From contig NZ_CP091740.1 of the NCBI RefSeq assembly GCF_022014595.1, positions 558,001 through 622,000 on the forward strand: DNA of 64,000 nucleotides. Reading direction: 5' to 3'. Source of the DNA: Solitalea lacus. Its GTDB lineage: Bacteria; Bacteroidota; Bacteroidia; Sphingobacteriales; Sphingobacteriaceae. Positions 1-7,393 of the stretch are shown one piece after another. Every line of letters begins with the position of its first letter. The stretch's first letter is position 1. The notes beneath the pieces are model-generated. The model was given only the letters and a program-made list of their open reading frames with translations. It was not told the origin of the DNA and searched no databases. The position numbers and the translations under genes are program-made.

Positions 1-860
1 ATATATTGTTCAACACCGGCAGTTATGGCGTTCTTCCGGGCAAGCTCCACAGCTTTCGGATTTAAGTCGGTTGCAATAATTTTTCCCGGAATGAGCTTTC
101 TTGACAATTCACGAGCCTTTCGACGTGCAGCTATATAAACACTTTCATCAAAGCCCTTAATATGCATAAAACCAAAATTATCATGGAACAGTCCTACCGG
201 ACGTTTCAATGCAATAAGTGCAGCCTCAATCGCCATAGTGCCACTGCCGCACATTGGGTTAATTAAATGACCTTCGCCATTCCATCCAGTTGCCATAATT
301 ACAGCTGCTGCCAGATTTTCCTGCATAGGAGCCAAGCCCGGATGTTTACGGTAGCCGTGTTTTGAAAGCGTTTCGCCTGAAGTGTCAATATAAACAGAAG
401 CCCGATCCTCTTGCCAGTGCAGGTGGATGACAGCCTTGTCTCGCTTCGGTCCTGAATCTGGGCGACGACCACGTTTTTGCGTCAAGCGGTCAACAATGGC
501 ATCTTTTACTCTGACGTTGGCAAACATGGTATTGTCAATGAACGGATTGTTCACATTGCAGGTAACCGATACATAACCATTTTCATCCAGCCAGGCTTCC
601 CAAGGCATTTTTATTAACTCATCGTATAATTTGTCGGCATCCATCGCTCTGAAACTATTTAGTTCATACAATACGTTGTTGCCCGTTCGGATATTCAGAT
701 TTAGGTTTATGCAGTCGGTTAATGTGCCAATAGTTTCTATAAAGGTTGCCCCTTCGTCTCTAATCTCAAAGCCAAGGTATAAAACCTCCCTACGAAGGTA
801 TGTTGCCAGGTGTTTAGGACAAGTAATGATTATTTTTTCAGGTTTGTTGAAAACAGACAT
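1..860 (-). CDS. THUMP-domain class I SAM-dependent RNA methyltransferase (3' end cut)
   Basis: The gene reads leftward from an ATG at 858-860 and runs off the left edge, so about 286 N-terminal residues are visible (MSVFNKPEKIIITCPKHLAT...). The first ~160 residues fit a ferredoxin-like/THUMP RNA-binding module. They are followed by the methyltransferase signature LINPMCGSGTMAIEAA at about residues 213-228 and an IATDLNPKAVELARKNA stretch that binds the SAM adenosine. The NPMCGSGT form of motif I is typical of the RlmL/YpsC group, which makes N2-methylguanosine in 23S rRNA. The family assignment is firm, but the exact target base is inferred and the C-terminus is not seen. It is divergent from the DUF3127 gene, with about 50 bp between the starts. 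Confidence 0.88.
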   Translation of the reverse strand, partial: MSVFNKPEKIIITCPKHLATYLRREVLYLGFEIRDEGATFIETIGTLTDCINLNLNIRTGNNVLYELNSFRAMDADKLYDELIKMPWEAWLDENGYVSVTCNVNNPFIDNTMFANVRVKDAIVDRLTQKRGRRPDSGPKRDKAVIHLHWQEDRASVYIDTSGETLSKHGYRKHPGLAPMQENLAAAVIMATGWNGEGHLINPMCGSGTMAIEAALIALKRPVGLFHDNFGFMHIKGFDESVYIAARRKARELSRKLIPGKIIATDLNPKAVELARKNAITAGVEQY

Positions 861-881
861 CTGTTAAAAGGAATTGATTGT

Positions 882-889
882 TAAATTTG
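882..889 (+). promoter_or_regulatory. Bacteroidota -7 box for the DUF3127 gene
   Basis: TAAATTTG matches the Bacteroidota -7 consensus TAnnTTTG. It lies 21 bp before the ATG at 911. This would place the transcript start downstream of the alternative TTG at 878 and so supports the ATG start. No clear -33 TTG is visible. Confidence 0.45.
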
Positions 890-910
890 CAGGCTAAATT
901 CGTCAATATT

Positions 911-1288
911 ATGGACATTAAAGGTAAAATACACGAAATTTCAGAGGTGATGGAGGTTACAGCCTCATTTCGTAAGCGTGAATTAGTTATTGAGTACGCG
1001 GAAAATCCTTCATATCCTGAGTTTATTAAGTTCGAAGCCATTCAAGACAGAGTTTCGTTAATGGATAAATGTAAAGTGGGTGATATGGTGGAAGTGTCGT
1101 TCAACTTAAAAGGTCGCGCCTGGAACAATCCAAAAACTGGTAAGACCGATTATTTTAATACACTTCAAATTTGGAGAGTAAACATTTTAACTGGTGCAGC
1201 TGCCGGGGCTCCGGTTGATGAGATGCCATCATTTGTTCCTCCTGATTTGTCAAGTGACGCGGGTGAAGCTGACGATCTTCCATTCTAA
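911..1288 (+). CDS. DUF3127 domain protein with SSB-like acidic C-terminal tip
   Basis: A 125-residue protein. Residues 1-92 form a small all-beta domain (MDIKGKIHEISEV..., VGDMVEVSFNLKGRAWNN, TDYFNTLQIWRVN) that matches my recollection of DUF3127, a Bacteroidota and phage family likely to have an OB fold. Residues 93-118 are a flexible Gly/Ala/Pro linker, and the protein ends AGEADDLPF. That end resembles the acidic tip of bacterial SSB (DDDIPF in E. coli), which recruits repair and replication proteins. The function is therefore inferred to be nucleic-acid binding, possibly an accessory single-strand binding protein. The start is taken at ATG 911 rather than TTG 878 because the -7 box overlaps the longer form. 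It is followed by a terminator shared with the convergent gene. Confidence 0.8.
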   Translation: MDIKGKIHEISEVMEVTASFRKRELVIEYAENPSYPEFIKFEAIQDRVSLMDKCKVGDMVEVSFNLKGRAWNNPKTGKTDYFNTLQIWRVNILTGAAAGAPVDEMPSFVPPDLSSDAGEADDLPF

Positions 1289-1315
1289 CTAACAAAAACA
1301 TTAACCAAGAAATAA

Positions 1316-1346
1316 AAAGCCATTCCGACTACTCAGGAATGGCTTT
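1316..1346. terminator. Bidirectional terminator hairpin
   Basis: AAAGCCATTCC at 1316-1326 pairs perfectly with GGAATGGCTTT at 1336-1346 around a 9-nt loop. A-rich sequence lies on the left and T-rich sequence on the right. It sits between the convergent DUF3127 and secreted-protein genes and can end both transcripts. Confidence 0.75.
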
Positions 1347-1369
1347 CATTATTATTATACGAAGAGAAG

Positions 1370-2104
1370 TTACTTTTCGAATGCGTAGCTAAGTAGCTGT
1401 TTGCCTTTCTGACTTACACTCAAAGTGTATTTGCCGGGCTTTAACTCAATAGTTTTATTGTAATTGCCATTGAAATTAGGTACAGTTTCCTTATGAATCT
1501 CTTTTCCATCTTCATCTTTAACCAGAACTTGTATTGAACCCTTTGCCGGTAATAAGAAATTTAGGTTATAATCAGGAGAAAGACGTTTACGGAACATCAT
1601 TCTATGCTCACCTGGAGGTGGTGGCAAGGGAGGGTGCCTTGTAATGATTACCTCTTCATCAATCTCCCTGTCTCCATCTATGTGCATCACAATTACTTTT
1701 TTACGTCCAGCACTATCAGTAGTTGAGAGTTTTCTTTCAAAGGTTTTTCCTTTGGGCGCCCAAGAAACAACTCCATGATCACCATCATTTAAAATGATGA
1801 CTTCTGTGTCACTTTTTTCAATGTATTTGCCTTCTTTTTTAAGTTGCGCAATTTTAGCACTATCCAGTTTTTTTACAACTTTAATTCTTTGGTGGTTAGG
1901 GCCAAATTCGAATTCTTTAAGCTTATCCAGTTCTTTACGTTCTGCTTCGGTTAATTGATCATATTTCTTAGTTACGTCAACAATCGTGTCGTTTCCTTTA
2001 ATTTCAATTTTTCGATAAACTACATTTTTCTTGGGTTCCTTTTCCTGAGCGTAAGCAGCAATGCTGATGGCGGCCAAGCTTGCAATTAATAATGTCTTTC
2101 TCAT
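1370..2104 (-). CDS. Secreted protein of unknown function, divergent from a two-component system
   Basis: A 244-residue protein with a signal peptide (residues 1-19, cut after AYA before QEKEP). Residues 30-120 are charged and contain a TEAERKELDKLKEFEFG stretch. Residues 134-176 (RKKVIVMHIDG, EEVIITRHPPLPPPPG, then MMFRKRLS) resemble residues 161-208 of the kinase encoded on the other strand. Residues 179-244 form a beta-rich C-terminal domain (SIQVLVKDEDGKEIHKE, LKPGKYTLSVSQKGKQLL) reminiscent of type A sorting domains of the type IX secretion system. I do not recognise a named family. Divergent placement, the shared control region and the shared motif suggest it works with the kinase, as ligand, accessory sensor or regulated output. 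This is inference. Confidence 0.72.
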   Translation of the reverse strand: MRKTLLIASLAAISIAAYAQEKEPKKNVVYRKIEIKGNDTIVDVTKKYDQLTEAERKELDKLKEFEFGPNHQRIKVVKKLDSAKIAQLKKEGKYIEKSDTEVIILNDGDHGVVSWAPKGKTFERKLSTTDSAGRKKVIVMHIDGDREIDEEVIITRHPPLPPPPGEHRMMFRKRLSPDYNLNFLLPAKGSIQVLVKDEDGKEIHKETVPNFNGNYNKTIELKPGKYTLSVSQKGKQLLSYAFEK

Positions 2105-2126
2105 CGCTTTGTAAGTGTCTATTTGT

Positions 2127-2134
2127 CAAATGTA
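2127..2134 (-). promoter_or_regulatory. -7 box for the secreted-protein gene
   Basis: On the minus strand this reads TACATTTG, a full match to TAnnTTTG, 22 bp upstream of the start codon at 2104. The TGTTAAA repeat array lies just upstream of it. Confidence 0.45.
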
Positions 2135-2155
2135 AGGTGGTGAATGGTGAAAATT

Positions 2156-2183
2156 TGTTAAAGCGATGTTAAAAAGTGTTAAA
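2156..2183. promoter_or_regulatory. Three phased TGTTAAA direct repeats, probable response-regulator operator
   Basis: TGTTAAA occurs at 2156-2162, 2167-2173 and 2177-2183, that is, at steps of 11 and 10 bp, about one helical turn. A related TGTCAAA lies at 2124-2130, roughly three turns upstream. Direct heptamers at 11-bp steps are the usual binding pattern of OmpR/PhoB-type regulators, and the gene for one is in the adjacent operon. The array lies between two divergent -7 boxes (2127-2134 minus, 2210-2217 plus), so it could control both directions. Confidence 0.6.
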
Positions 2184-2188
2184 TGTTA

Positions 2189-2217
2189 TTGTAGCTGTAA
2201 TTTGCTGATTAGTTTTG
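2189..2217 (+). promoter_or_regulatory. Promoter of the histidine kinase / response regulator operon
   Basis: TTG at 2189-2191, an 18-bp spacer and TAGTTTTG at 2210-2217 fit the Bacteroidota -33/-7 pattern. The ATG at 2238 follows 21 bp later. This rules against the longer in-frame reading that begins upstream of the promoter at 2166. Confidence 0.55.
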
Positions 2218-2237
2218 TGTTATCAATAAAGTCTCTT

Positions 2238-4037
2238 ATGAAAAAGAAAGGGTTTGTATTTACAGTAATTGCCATTGGCTTGGGGTTAGTAGGGCTTTTG
2301 TGCATGCAAGGTTATTTCTTGTATGATTCCTACCGGCTTAAATCCCAGTTGTTTGATCAGTCAGTAAATACGGTTTTACAAACGGTAGCAGCAAAACTTG
2401 AAAAAGGTGAAGTTCTTCAAATTATAAAAACCAGGATAAATCCAATTATAAAGATTGAGAAAGACTCTGCATTAAAGTTGCCTCCTCCTCCTCCCAAAGA
2501 AAAGAAGCATAAAAGAATAAAACATCATAAGAGTGTTGAAGAGGTAAAGATAGTTAGATCATTTGCACCGGAACCTGCTGAGTGGGTGAGAAAGGACTCT
2601 TTATTCAATAGCCCAAGGGTAATGGTTTTTACACCACAAGGTGATGAAATGATTTATACTCACCCGAAAAGATGGAGAAACGCTGCCTCAAAGTTTAAGG
2701 TCTTAACGGATAAACAGCGTCGTGTAATTGTTAGGGTTGGTCCAGAGGGAAAGATTGATACCAGTATTATCCTTTTTCATAGTCAAAATATTCCGCCACA
2801 CCCTCCAATGCCTCCTAATTTTCGAAATCAACATGAACTAAGAATTGAACAACGAATTTCCACAGTTGATGAACCAGAAGATGTTGAAAAAGATAAATTA
2901 GTAAGAGCCTGGATTGATTCAGTTTCAAGGTTTAAAAAAAGGATTGAGGTTTTTGAGAGAATTGCTGCAGAGGCTGATGTGCAAAAGCGCTCCTTGTTGG
3001 ACAGAGTTAAGCCTCATGAGATTGATTCATTGTTAAAAAATGGGTTTAAACAAGCAGGAGTTGATCTTGATTTTCAGTTTTCATTAACGAATGATAGTAG
3101 TAAGGTTGTCTATAAAACAGTTTCAACTAAACAGAATACATTGCAAGGCAAAGACAATTGTTTTCAAACTACATTATTCCCACAGGATGTGTTGCATAAT
3201 GCTGGGATATTAACTGTAGTGTTCCCTGATAAGGCTGATTTTATTATGGAAAAAATGGGAGTAATAATCATCGCTTCTTCATTAATTGTTTTAGTAATTA
3301 TGGCCTGCTTTGGAGTAACAATAGCTGCGTTGTTGAGGCAAAAGAAGCTTTCTGAAATGAAAAGCGATTTTATTAACAATATGACCCATGAGTTTAAAAC
3401 TCCGGTTGCTACTATTATGTTGGCAAGTGAAGCTTTGCGGGATGAACAAATGGCTGCCGATAAAACTATGGTAAGCAGATACGCAGGTATTATTTATGAT
3501 GAGAACCTTCGATTGAGTAGTTATGTTGAGCGGGTGTTGAGTCTTGCCCGTTTGGAAAAAAGTGATCTAAGGCTAGATAGGAAACCTGTTGTGATGCATG
3601 ATCTCATTTCAGCGGTGGCGGATAGCATGGATCTTCAATTTAGAAGACGAAATGCACAAATAAATTTCGATTTTCAAGCAACTGAATCTGTTATTTTGGG
3701 AGATGAATTACACCTTAATAATGTGATTTTTAATTTGCTGGACAATGCCCTTAAATATTCAGCAGTGGATCCTAAAATTATTATTGCTACTCAAAATTTA
3801 GGTGACTTATTGCTCATTAGAGTTACAGACAATGGAATAGGCATGACACGTGAGCAACAAAGTCGCGTGTTCGATCAATTTTACCGGGCTCATACAGGAA
3901 ATTTGCACAATGTGAAGGGTTTCGGTTTGGGCTTAAATTATGTGTATTCAATAATTAAATTGTTAAAAGGAAATATATCGGTTAAAAGTGAACCTCAAAA
4001 GGGCAGTACTTTTGAACTAAGTTTTACATTGAATTAA
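2238..4037 (+). CDS. Membrane sensor histidine kinase with large proline-rich sensor region
   Basis: A 599-residue kinase from the ATG at 2238. One membrane helix is at about residues 6-29 and a second at about 341-366, leaving a periplasmic sensor region of ~310 residues. That region holds two proline runs (LPPPPPK at 81-87; NIPPHPPMPPNF at 184-195), a Lys/His-rich patch at 87-98 and no recognisable PAS or CACHE domain. The cytoplasmic part has a HisKA domain with phospho-acceptor His384 in NMTHEFKTPVAT. It is followed by an ATPase domain with the N box NNVIFNLLDNALKYS, the G1 box DNGIGM and the G2 box GFGLGLNYV. No HAMP domain is evident between TM2 and HisKA. It is co-transcribed with the regulator 17 bp downstream. 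The ligand is unknown. Confidence 0.88.
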   Translation: MKKKGFVFTVIAIGLGLVGLLCMQGYFLYDSYRLKSQLFDQSVNTVLQTVAAKLEKGEVLQIIKTRINPIIKIEKDSALKLPPPPPKEKKHKRIKHHKSVEEVKIVRSFAPEPAEWVRKDSLFNSPRVMVFTPQGDEMIYTHPKRWRNAASKFKVLTDKQRRVIVRVGPEGKIDTSIILFHSQNIPPHPPMPPNFRNQHELRIEQRISTVDEPEDVEKDKLVRAWIDSVSRFKKRIEVFERIAAEADVQKRSLLDRVKPHEIDSLLKNGFKQAGVDLDFQFSLTNDSSKVVYKTVSTKQNTLQGKDNCFQTTLFPQDVLHNAGILTVVFPDKADFIMEKMGVIIIASSLIVLVIMACFGVTIAALLRQKKLSEMKSDFINNMTHEFKTPVATIMLASEALRDEQMAADKTMVSRYAGIIYDENLRLSSYVERVLSLARLEKSDLRLDRKPVVMHDLISAVADSMDLQFRRRNAQINFDFQATESVILGDELHLNNVIFNLLDNALKYSAVDPKIIIATQNLGDLLLIRVTDNGIGMTREQQSRVFDQFYRAHTGNLHNVKGFGLGLNYVYSIIKLLKGNISVKSEPQKGSTFELSFTLN

Positions 4038-4054
4038 GCTTTGATTTTAAAAAT

Positions 4055-4747
4055 ATGGGCAAAAGAGTATTGTTAGTTGAGGATGATCCAAATTTGGGTA
4101 TGATTTTGCAAGAGTACCTTCAATTAAAAGGAGGTTATAATGTAACCCTGTGTGTTGATGGGGAACAAGCATTGGAAACATTTCAAAAATTTAACCATTA
4201 TGACGTCTGTATTTTGGATGTAATGATGCCTAAAAAGGACGGCTTCACTTTAGGTAAAGAGATAAGGGAATTAAATGATCGTGTGCCTATTATTTTTGCT
4301 ACTGCCAAATCAATGTTAGAGGATAAAATTCAGGGGTTTAACATTGGTGGTGACGATTATATAACCAAGCCATTTCGCATTGAAGAATTACTTCTCCGCA
4401 TTAATGCCCTTCTCAAGCGCAGTAATCTTCAATCCGAAGAAGAAAAACTTCCTGAGCAATATAAAGTTGGCTCAATGTTATTTGACCCTGTTACTCAGGA
4501 AATCCATAATGGATACCAGGCGCTGAAACTATCAGCAAAGGAGTCAGAGTTGCTGCATTTACTATGTAAGCATAAAAACGATGTGCTCAGCCGTGAACAA
4601 GCCCTGGTTTCAATTTGGGGAAGTGATAATTATTTCAATGCACGTAGTATGGACGTTTATATTAGCAAACTCAGAAAGTTGCTGAAGTCTGATGATTCTA
4701 TTGAGATTATCAACGTACATGGAAGAGGTTATAAGTTGATTTATTAA
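4055..4747 (+). CDS. OmpR/PhoB-family response regulator
   Basis: A 230-residue regulator. The receiver domain (about 1-120) has the acidic pair E9/D10-D11, phospho-acceptor Asp55 in VCILDVMMPKKDG, the switch Thr/Ser region IIFATAK and the conserved lysine in DYITKPF. The winged-helix DNA-binding domain (about 133-230) ends with YISKLRKLLKSDDSIEIINV and GRGYKLIY, as is usual for this family. The gene follows the kinase by 17 bp in the same operon and is almost certainly its partner. The three TGTTAAA repeats upstream of the operon are the likely binding site, which would make the system autoregulated and would also place the divergent secreted protein under its control (inference). Confidence 0.93.
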   Translation: MGKRVLLVEDDPNLGMILQEYLQLKGGYNVTLCVDGEQALETFQKFNHYDVCILDVMMPKKDGFTLGKEIRELNDRVPIIFATAKSMLEDKIQGFNIGGDDYITKPFRIEELLLRINALLKRSNLQSEEEKLPEQYKVGSMLFDPVTQEIHNGYQALKLSAKESELLHLLCKHKNDVLSREQALVSIWGSDNYFNARSMDVYISKLRKLLKSDDSIEIINVHGRGYKLIY

Positions 4748-4793
4748 TCTCTTTTTCTTTCACATTAAAACGTAAAGATTATCTTGATGAAAA

Positions 4794-4821
4794 AAGAGGT
4801 TGTAAGGAACGACAACCTCTT
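4794..4821. terminator. Hairpin after the response regulator gene
   Basis: AAGAGGTTGT (4794-4803) and ACAACCTCTT (4812-4821) form a perfect 10-bp stem with an 8-nt loop, 47 bp after the regulator stop. The U-tract is on the minus-strand side (six A before the stem on the plus strand), so plus-strand termination would be weak. Confidence 0.5.
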
Positions 4822-5076
4822 GAGATACTGTTTAATTGTCTATGTTGTTATAAGCAGATGGGGGGAAGATTGTAACTTAATTATTCAAAAATCAATCTAG
4901 ATCAAATCTATGGAGTTATAATGGTGATTGGGAAAATATTTTTACAAACTGACAAAAAAGTCGGTATTTATTTTTAAGATATTGATAATTAGCTTGTTGG
5001 TTATTTGAAGTTTAAACATAATTTGTATTATAACTGCGATAAGCATAATTTGGATGCTAAATCCCAACTATCTCTT

Positions 5077-5322
5077 ATGCTCAACACTAATTTTGATTAT
5101 TTGGAAAATACCGATGCCAAATTCAGGCTTCGGATTGCGCTGGAAATAAAAAGAGCAAGAGAGATGAAACAACTTAGTCAGAAAGATTTTTATGACCTCA
5201 CAGGTATTAATATTGCCCGCGTTGAAACCGGCAAACAGCATCTTTCAGTAAAAACACTTCGATTAATTTGTTATACGCTTGATATCTCTATGGCGGGCTT
5301 GTTCAATTGTATTAAAATTTAA
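5077..5322 (+). CDS. Small XRE-type helix-turn-helix protein
   Basis: From the ATG at 5077 the protein is 81 residues; a TTG at 5005 in the same frame would add 24 residues. The HTH_3/XRE fold is clear: FRLRIALEIKRAREMKQLSQ, then DFYDLTGINIARVETGK (recognition helix region), then LSVKTLRLICYTLDISMAGLF. It has no other domain and resembles the stand-alone XRE regulators common in Bacteroidota. No toxin partner, phage gene or other obvious target lies next to it. The stretch 4748-5076 before it holds a hairpin and AT-rich sequence but no other feature I can support. The fold is confident; the target is unknown. Confidence 0.75.
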   Translation: MLNTNFDYLENTDAKFRLRIALEIKRAREMKQLSQKDFYDLTGINIARVETGKQHLSVKTLRLICYTLDISMAGLFNCIKI

Positions 5323-5354
5323 AAGATAAAGGGGAAATCATTCCCCTCCATCTT
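5323..5354. terminator. Bidirectional terminator between HTH gene and YceI gene
   Basis: AAGAT (5323-5327) with ATCTT (5350-5354), and GGGGAA (5331-5336) with TTCCCC (5341-5346), give a stem with one small internal loop and an ATCA tetraloop. T-rich sequence follows on the minus strand. It lies between convergent genes. Confidence 0.5.
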
Positions 5355-5375
5355 TAACAATAGCTTTTGCAAGTA

Positions 5376-5972
5376 TTATTTAAAAAACAGTTCAAAATCA
5401 ATTATTATTTCATTCCCCGTTTTTAAGAATTCGAGTAGAATCGTTGGTGGTTGTACGCCATAATCAAGCATTTTAATCTGCTTTTTACCACTAACTTTTA
5501 TAGATGATCCAATTGTCTCAACCACTATTTTTACAGGTACTTCTTTCTTTACCCCGTGAATAGTTACTAAAGCAATAACATCAACTTCTGCTTTATCAGC
5601 GACAGGTTTTATTGCTTTTATTTGTTTAAGACTGATGGTAATATCGCTGAATTTATCTATTTCAAGTGCTTTCCAAATCCTTCCGTCCATTACATCATCA
5701 TAATAGGCCCCTTTTTCGTCGATGCTACGAATAGATTTAGCTTTTATACTCAAGCTAAATGTTTGCAAAGACTTAAGACGGTTTTTTTCTATTGTCAAAG
5801 AAACCGAACCCAAACGTTGATCACACAGGGCTGTCCAATCGTGAACACTTGAAGTACCATGGATAAAAATTTTGCTTTCCTTTTCAGCCAGCTTATAGGT
5901 TGATTGTTGTGCAATTGCTTTTGTAGAGCCTATTGAAAATACTACAAAGAATAAAAGTAAAAACTTACGCAT
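5376..5972 (-). CDS. YceI-family periplasmic protein
   Basis: A 198-residue protein with a signal peptide (residues 1-21, MRKFLLLFFVVFSIGSTKAI...). The mature part follows the YceI lipocalin-like pattern: STYKLAEKESKIFIHGTSSV at the start, TIEKNRLKSLQTFSLSIKAK in the middle and NEIIIDFELFF at the end. Family members bind isoprenoid-type lipids in a beta-barrel and are secreted or periplasmic; several are induced by stress or high pH. The ligand here is unknown. It stands alone between two terminators, so it is likely a single-gene transcript. Confidence 0.85.
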   Translation of the reverse strand: MRKFLLLFFVVFSIGSTKAIAQQSTYKLAEKESKIFIHGTSSVHDWTALCDQRLGSVSLTIEKNRLKSLQTFSLSIKAKSIRSIDEKGAYYDDVMDGRIWKALEIDKFSDITISLKQIKAIKPVADKAEVDVIALVTIHGVKKEVPVKIVVETIGSSIKVSGKKQIKMLDYGVQPPTILLEFLKTGNEIIIDFELFFK

Positions 5973-6106
5973 ATAACTTTCAATTATTTATTATTACGCA
6001 AATAGGCTAAGTTTTTACTAATATTTTCATGACCTAAATCATGGTTAATGTGCAGTTGAGGCCAACTGGGTTAATTGCTTGTGCAGATAAAAATGAACAT
6101 AAAAAA

Positions 6107-6132
6107 ACCGGCCTACTTCCCAGCCGGCCGGT
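6107..6132 (-). terminator. Minus-strand intrinsic terminator with no obvious gene
   Basis: ACCGGCC (6107-6113) and GGCCGGT (6126-6132) pair around 12 nt. On the minus strand the stem is followed by seven T. The stem is unusually GC-rich for this region. Confidence 0.5.
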
Positions 6133-6420
6133 CATCCAATCCAATGTATATGAAGAAAAGTTTTTTCCTTTTTTGAACATTACAAATATCCAACCTCTTC
6201 ATTATTTAAATGTTAAGTTGATGTAATAATGCTGTGATTTTTGAAAATGCATAACATTAGAAAATTTTATTCATTGTAGAAAATTCAAAAAAATAAACGG
6301 CAAAGGAGCTCGAGTATTGCGTATATCTTCGGTTGTGCTGTTTGGTAGCTAAAATGTGACAAATGAGGCAATGGAAAGATCTCTTGTTTCTGTCAGTTTG
6401 AGATAAAGAGATATAAAAAA

Positions 6421-6469
6421 AATGCACAAAAAACAGACTGGCTTTTAGACGGCCTGTTTTTTGTGCATT
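6421..6469 (-). terminator. Terminator of the amidase gene
   Basis: AATGCACAAAAAACAG (6421-6436) pairs perfectly over 16 bp with 6454-6469. On the minus strand it is followed by a run of T. It lies 22 bp beyond the stop of the amidase gene at 6492. Confidence 0.7.
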
Positions 6470-6491
6470 TGTAATAGTTAAAGCTTTTGTA

Positions 6492-7310
6492 CTATTGGTA
6501 CTGCTTATACAAATTATTCAAGATCATTTTGGTCGAATCGGTAAGTGCAGGACTTAAATCGGTTTGTATAAAGTGTCGCTTAAACGCAATAATAGCCGCA
6601 TTTAAATCGCGGGTATCATAACCAATGATTCTTAAAGCCTCTTGAGCATTAAAGTTACAAGGAACGGTATCAAGCGGAGTGCTGTACCATAGGCCATAAC
6701 CTTTATCTGCTAATTTTTTCCAAGGAAATAGTTCGCTTGGATCTGGTTTACGAGTAGGGGCGATATCTGCATGTCCAATAAAGTTGGTAGCCGGAATGTT
6801 ATAATCTTTTTTCAGCTTGCCCAATAAAAACAGTAAACTATTAATTTGGGCATCGGTAAATGCCTCTTTACCATTATTATCCAGTTCAATGCCAATAGAG
6901 TTAGAATTGATGTCCGTACAGGTTCCCCATTTTGAATTGCCAGCATGCCATGCACGAAGGTAGTCATTAAGCATGTGTACCACTTTCCCATTCCTGCCAA
7001 CTACATAGTGTGCACTAACCTGCGTTTTGGTTAGTGTAAAGGTTTTTAAAGTCTGTTTTAATGAATCTTGTGCTGTATGGTGTAAAATAACAAAGTTAGG
7101 CTTGCGCATATTGAAGTTTACCGTGGCCACCCAGTCTGATGAAGCAACAGAGTCCAATGCTGTTGGTTCCATTTGTTTTAAGGTTTTAATATATGTTTTC
7201 AGTTTTTGTTTATACGTTTTTTCACTAGCTGCAAACGGATTTGGAGAACAGGAGGTAACTGCAAAGAGTATTGAAATCGTAAGAAATAAAGAGTTAAGTT
7301 TTATGTTCAT
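6492..7310 (-). CDS. N-acetylmuramoyl-L-alanine amidase lipoprotein (Amidase_2, AmiD-like)
   Basis: A 272-residue protein with a lipoprotein signal (lipobox AVTSC, Cys21). The Amidase_2/PGRP domain spans about residues 70-200. The zinc ligands can be placed by alignment to E. coli AmiD: His77 in FVILHHTAQ, His180 in FIGHADIAPTRKPDP and Asp190, with catalytic Glu142 in NSIGIELDNNG. The spacing of His180 and Asp190 equals that in AmiD. It should cleave the amide between MurNAc and L-Ala in peptidoglycan or recycled muropeptides, anchored at the inner face of the outer membrane. About 70 residues after the domain (LRIIGYDTRDLNAAIIAFKR) resemble a small peptidoglycan-binding helical domain. Confidence 0.88.
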   Translation of the reverse strand: MNIKLNSLFLTISILFAVTSCSPNPFAASEKTYKQKLKTYIKTLKQMEPTALDSVASSDWVATVNFNMRKPNFVILHHTAQDSLKQTLKTFTLTKTQVSAHYVVGRNGKVVHMLNDYLRAWHAGNSKWGTCTDINSNSIGIELDNNGKEAFTDAQINSLLFLLGKLKKDYNIPATNFIGHADIAPTRKPDPSELFPWKKLADKGYGLWYSTPLDTVPCNFNAQEALRIIGYDTRDLNAAIIAFKRHFIQTDLSPALTDSTKMILNNLYKQYQ

Positions 7311-7393
7311 GGAATCAAAGTTAGTGTAAGAAAGGAATTAAGCTGGTCAATTACAAGTTCTCGAAATGAAATTAAGCCAAGTGAAAAAAGAAA

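Larger units (their letters stand above)
5973..6491. other. Gene-poor 519-bp intergenic stretch with two minus-strand terminators
   Basis: No convincing protein gene: the only long reading (6041-6226) has no domain and crosses a GC-rich hairpin. It holds a hairpin at 6107-6132 with a minus-strand U-tract and the amidase terminator at 6421-6469. Having two minus-strand terminators with no gene between them could mean a short untranslated RNA on the minus strand between 6420 and 6107. I see no clear TAnnTTTG box to start one. Confidence 0.4.

Noticed and set aside
2166-2237. 24-residue N-terminal extension of the histidine kinase
   Set aside because: The extension lies over the promoter and repeat array; the ATG at 2238 gives a normal membrane-anchor start.
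6041-6226. 61-residue reading in the 6-kb intergenic stretch
   Set aside because: No domain, no signal, low plausibility of composition, and it crosses a GC-rich terminator hairpin.
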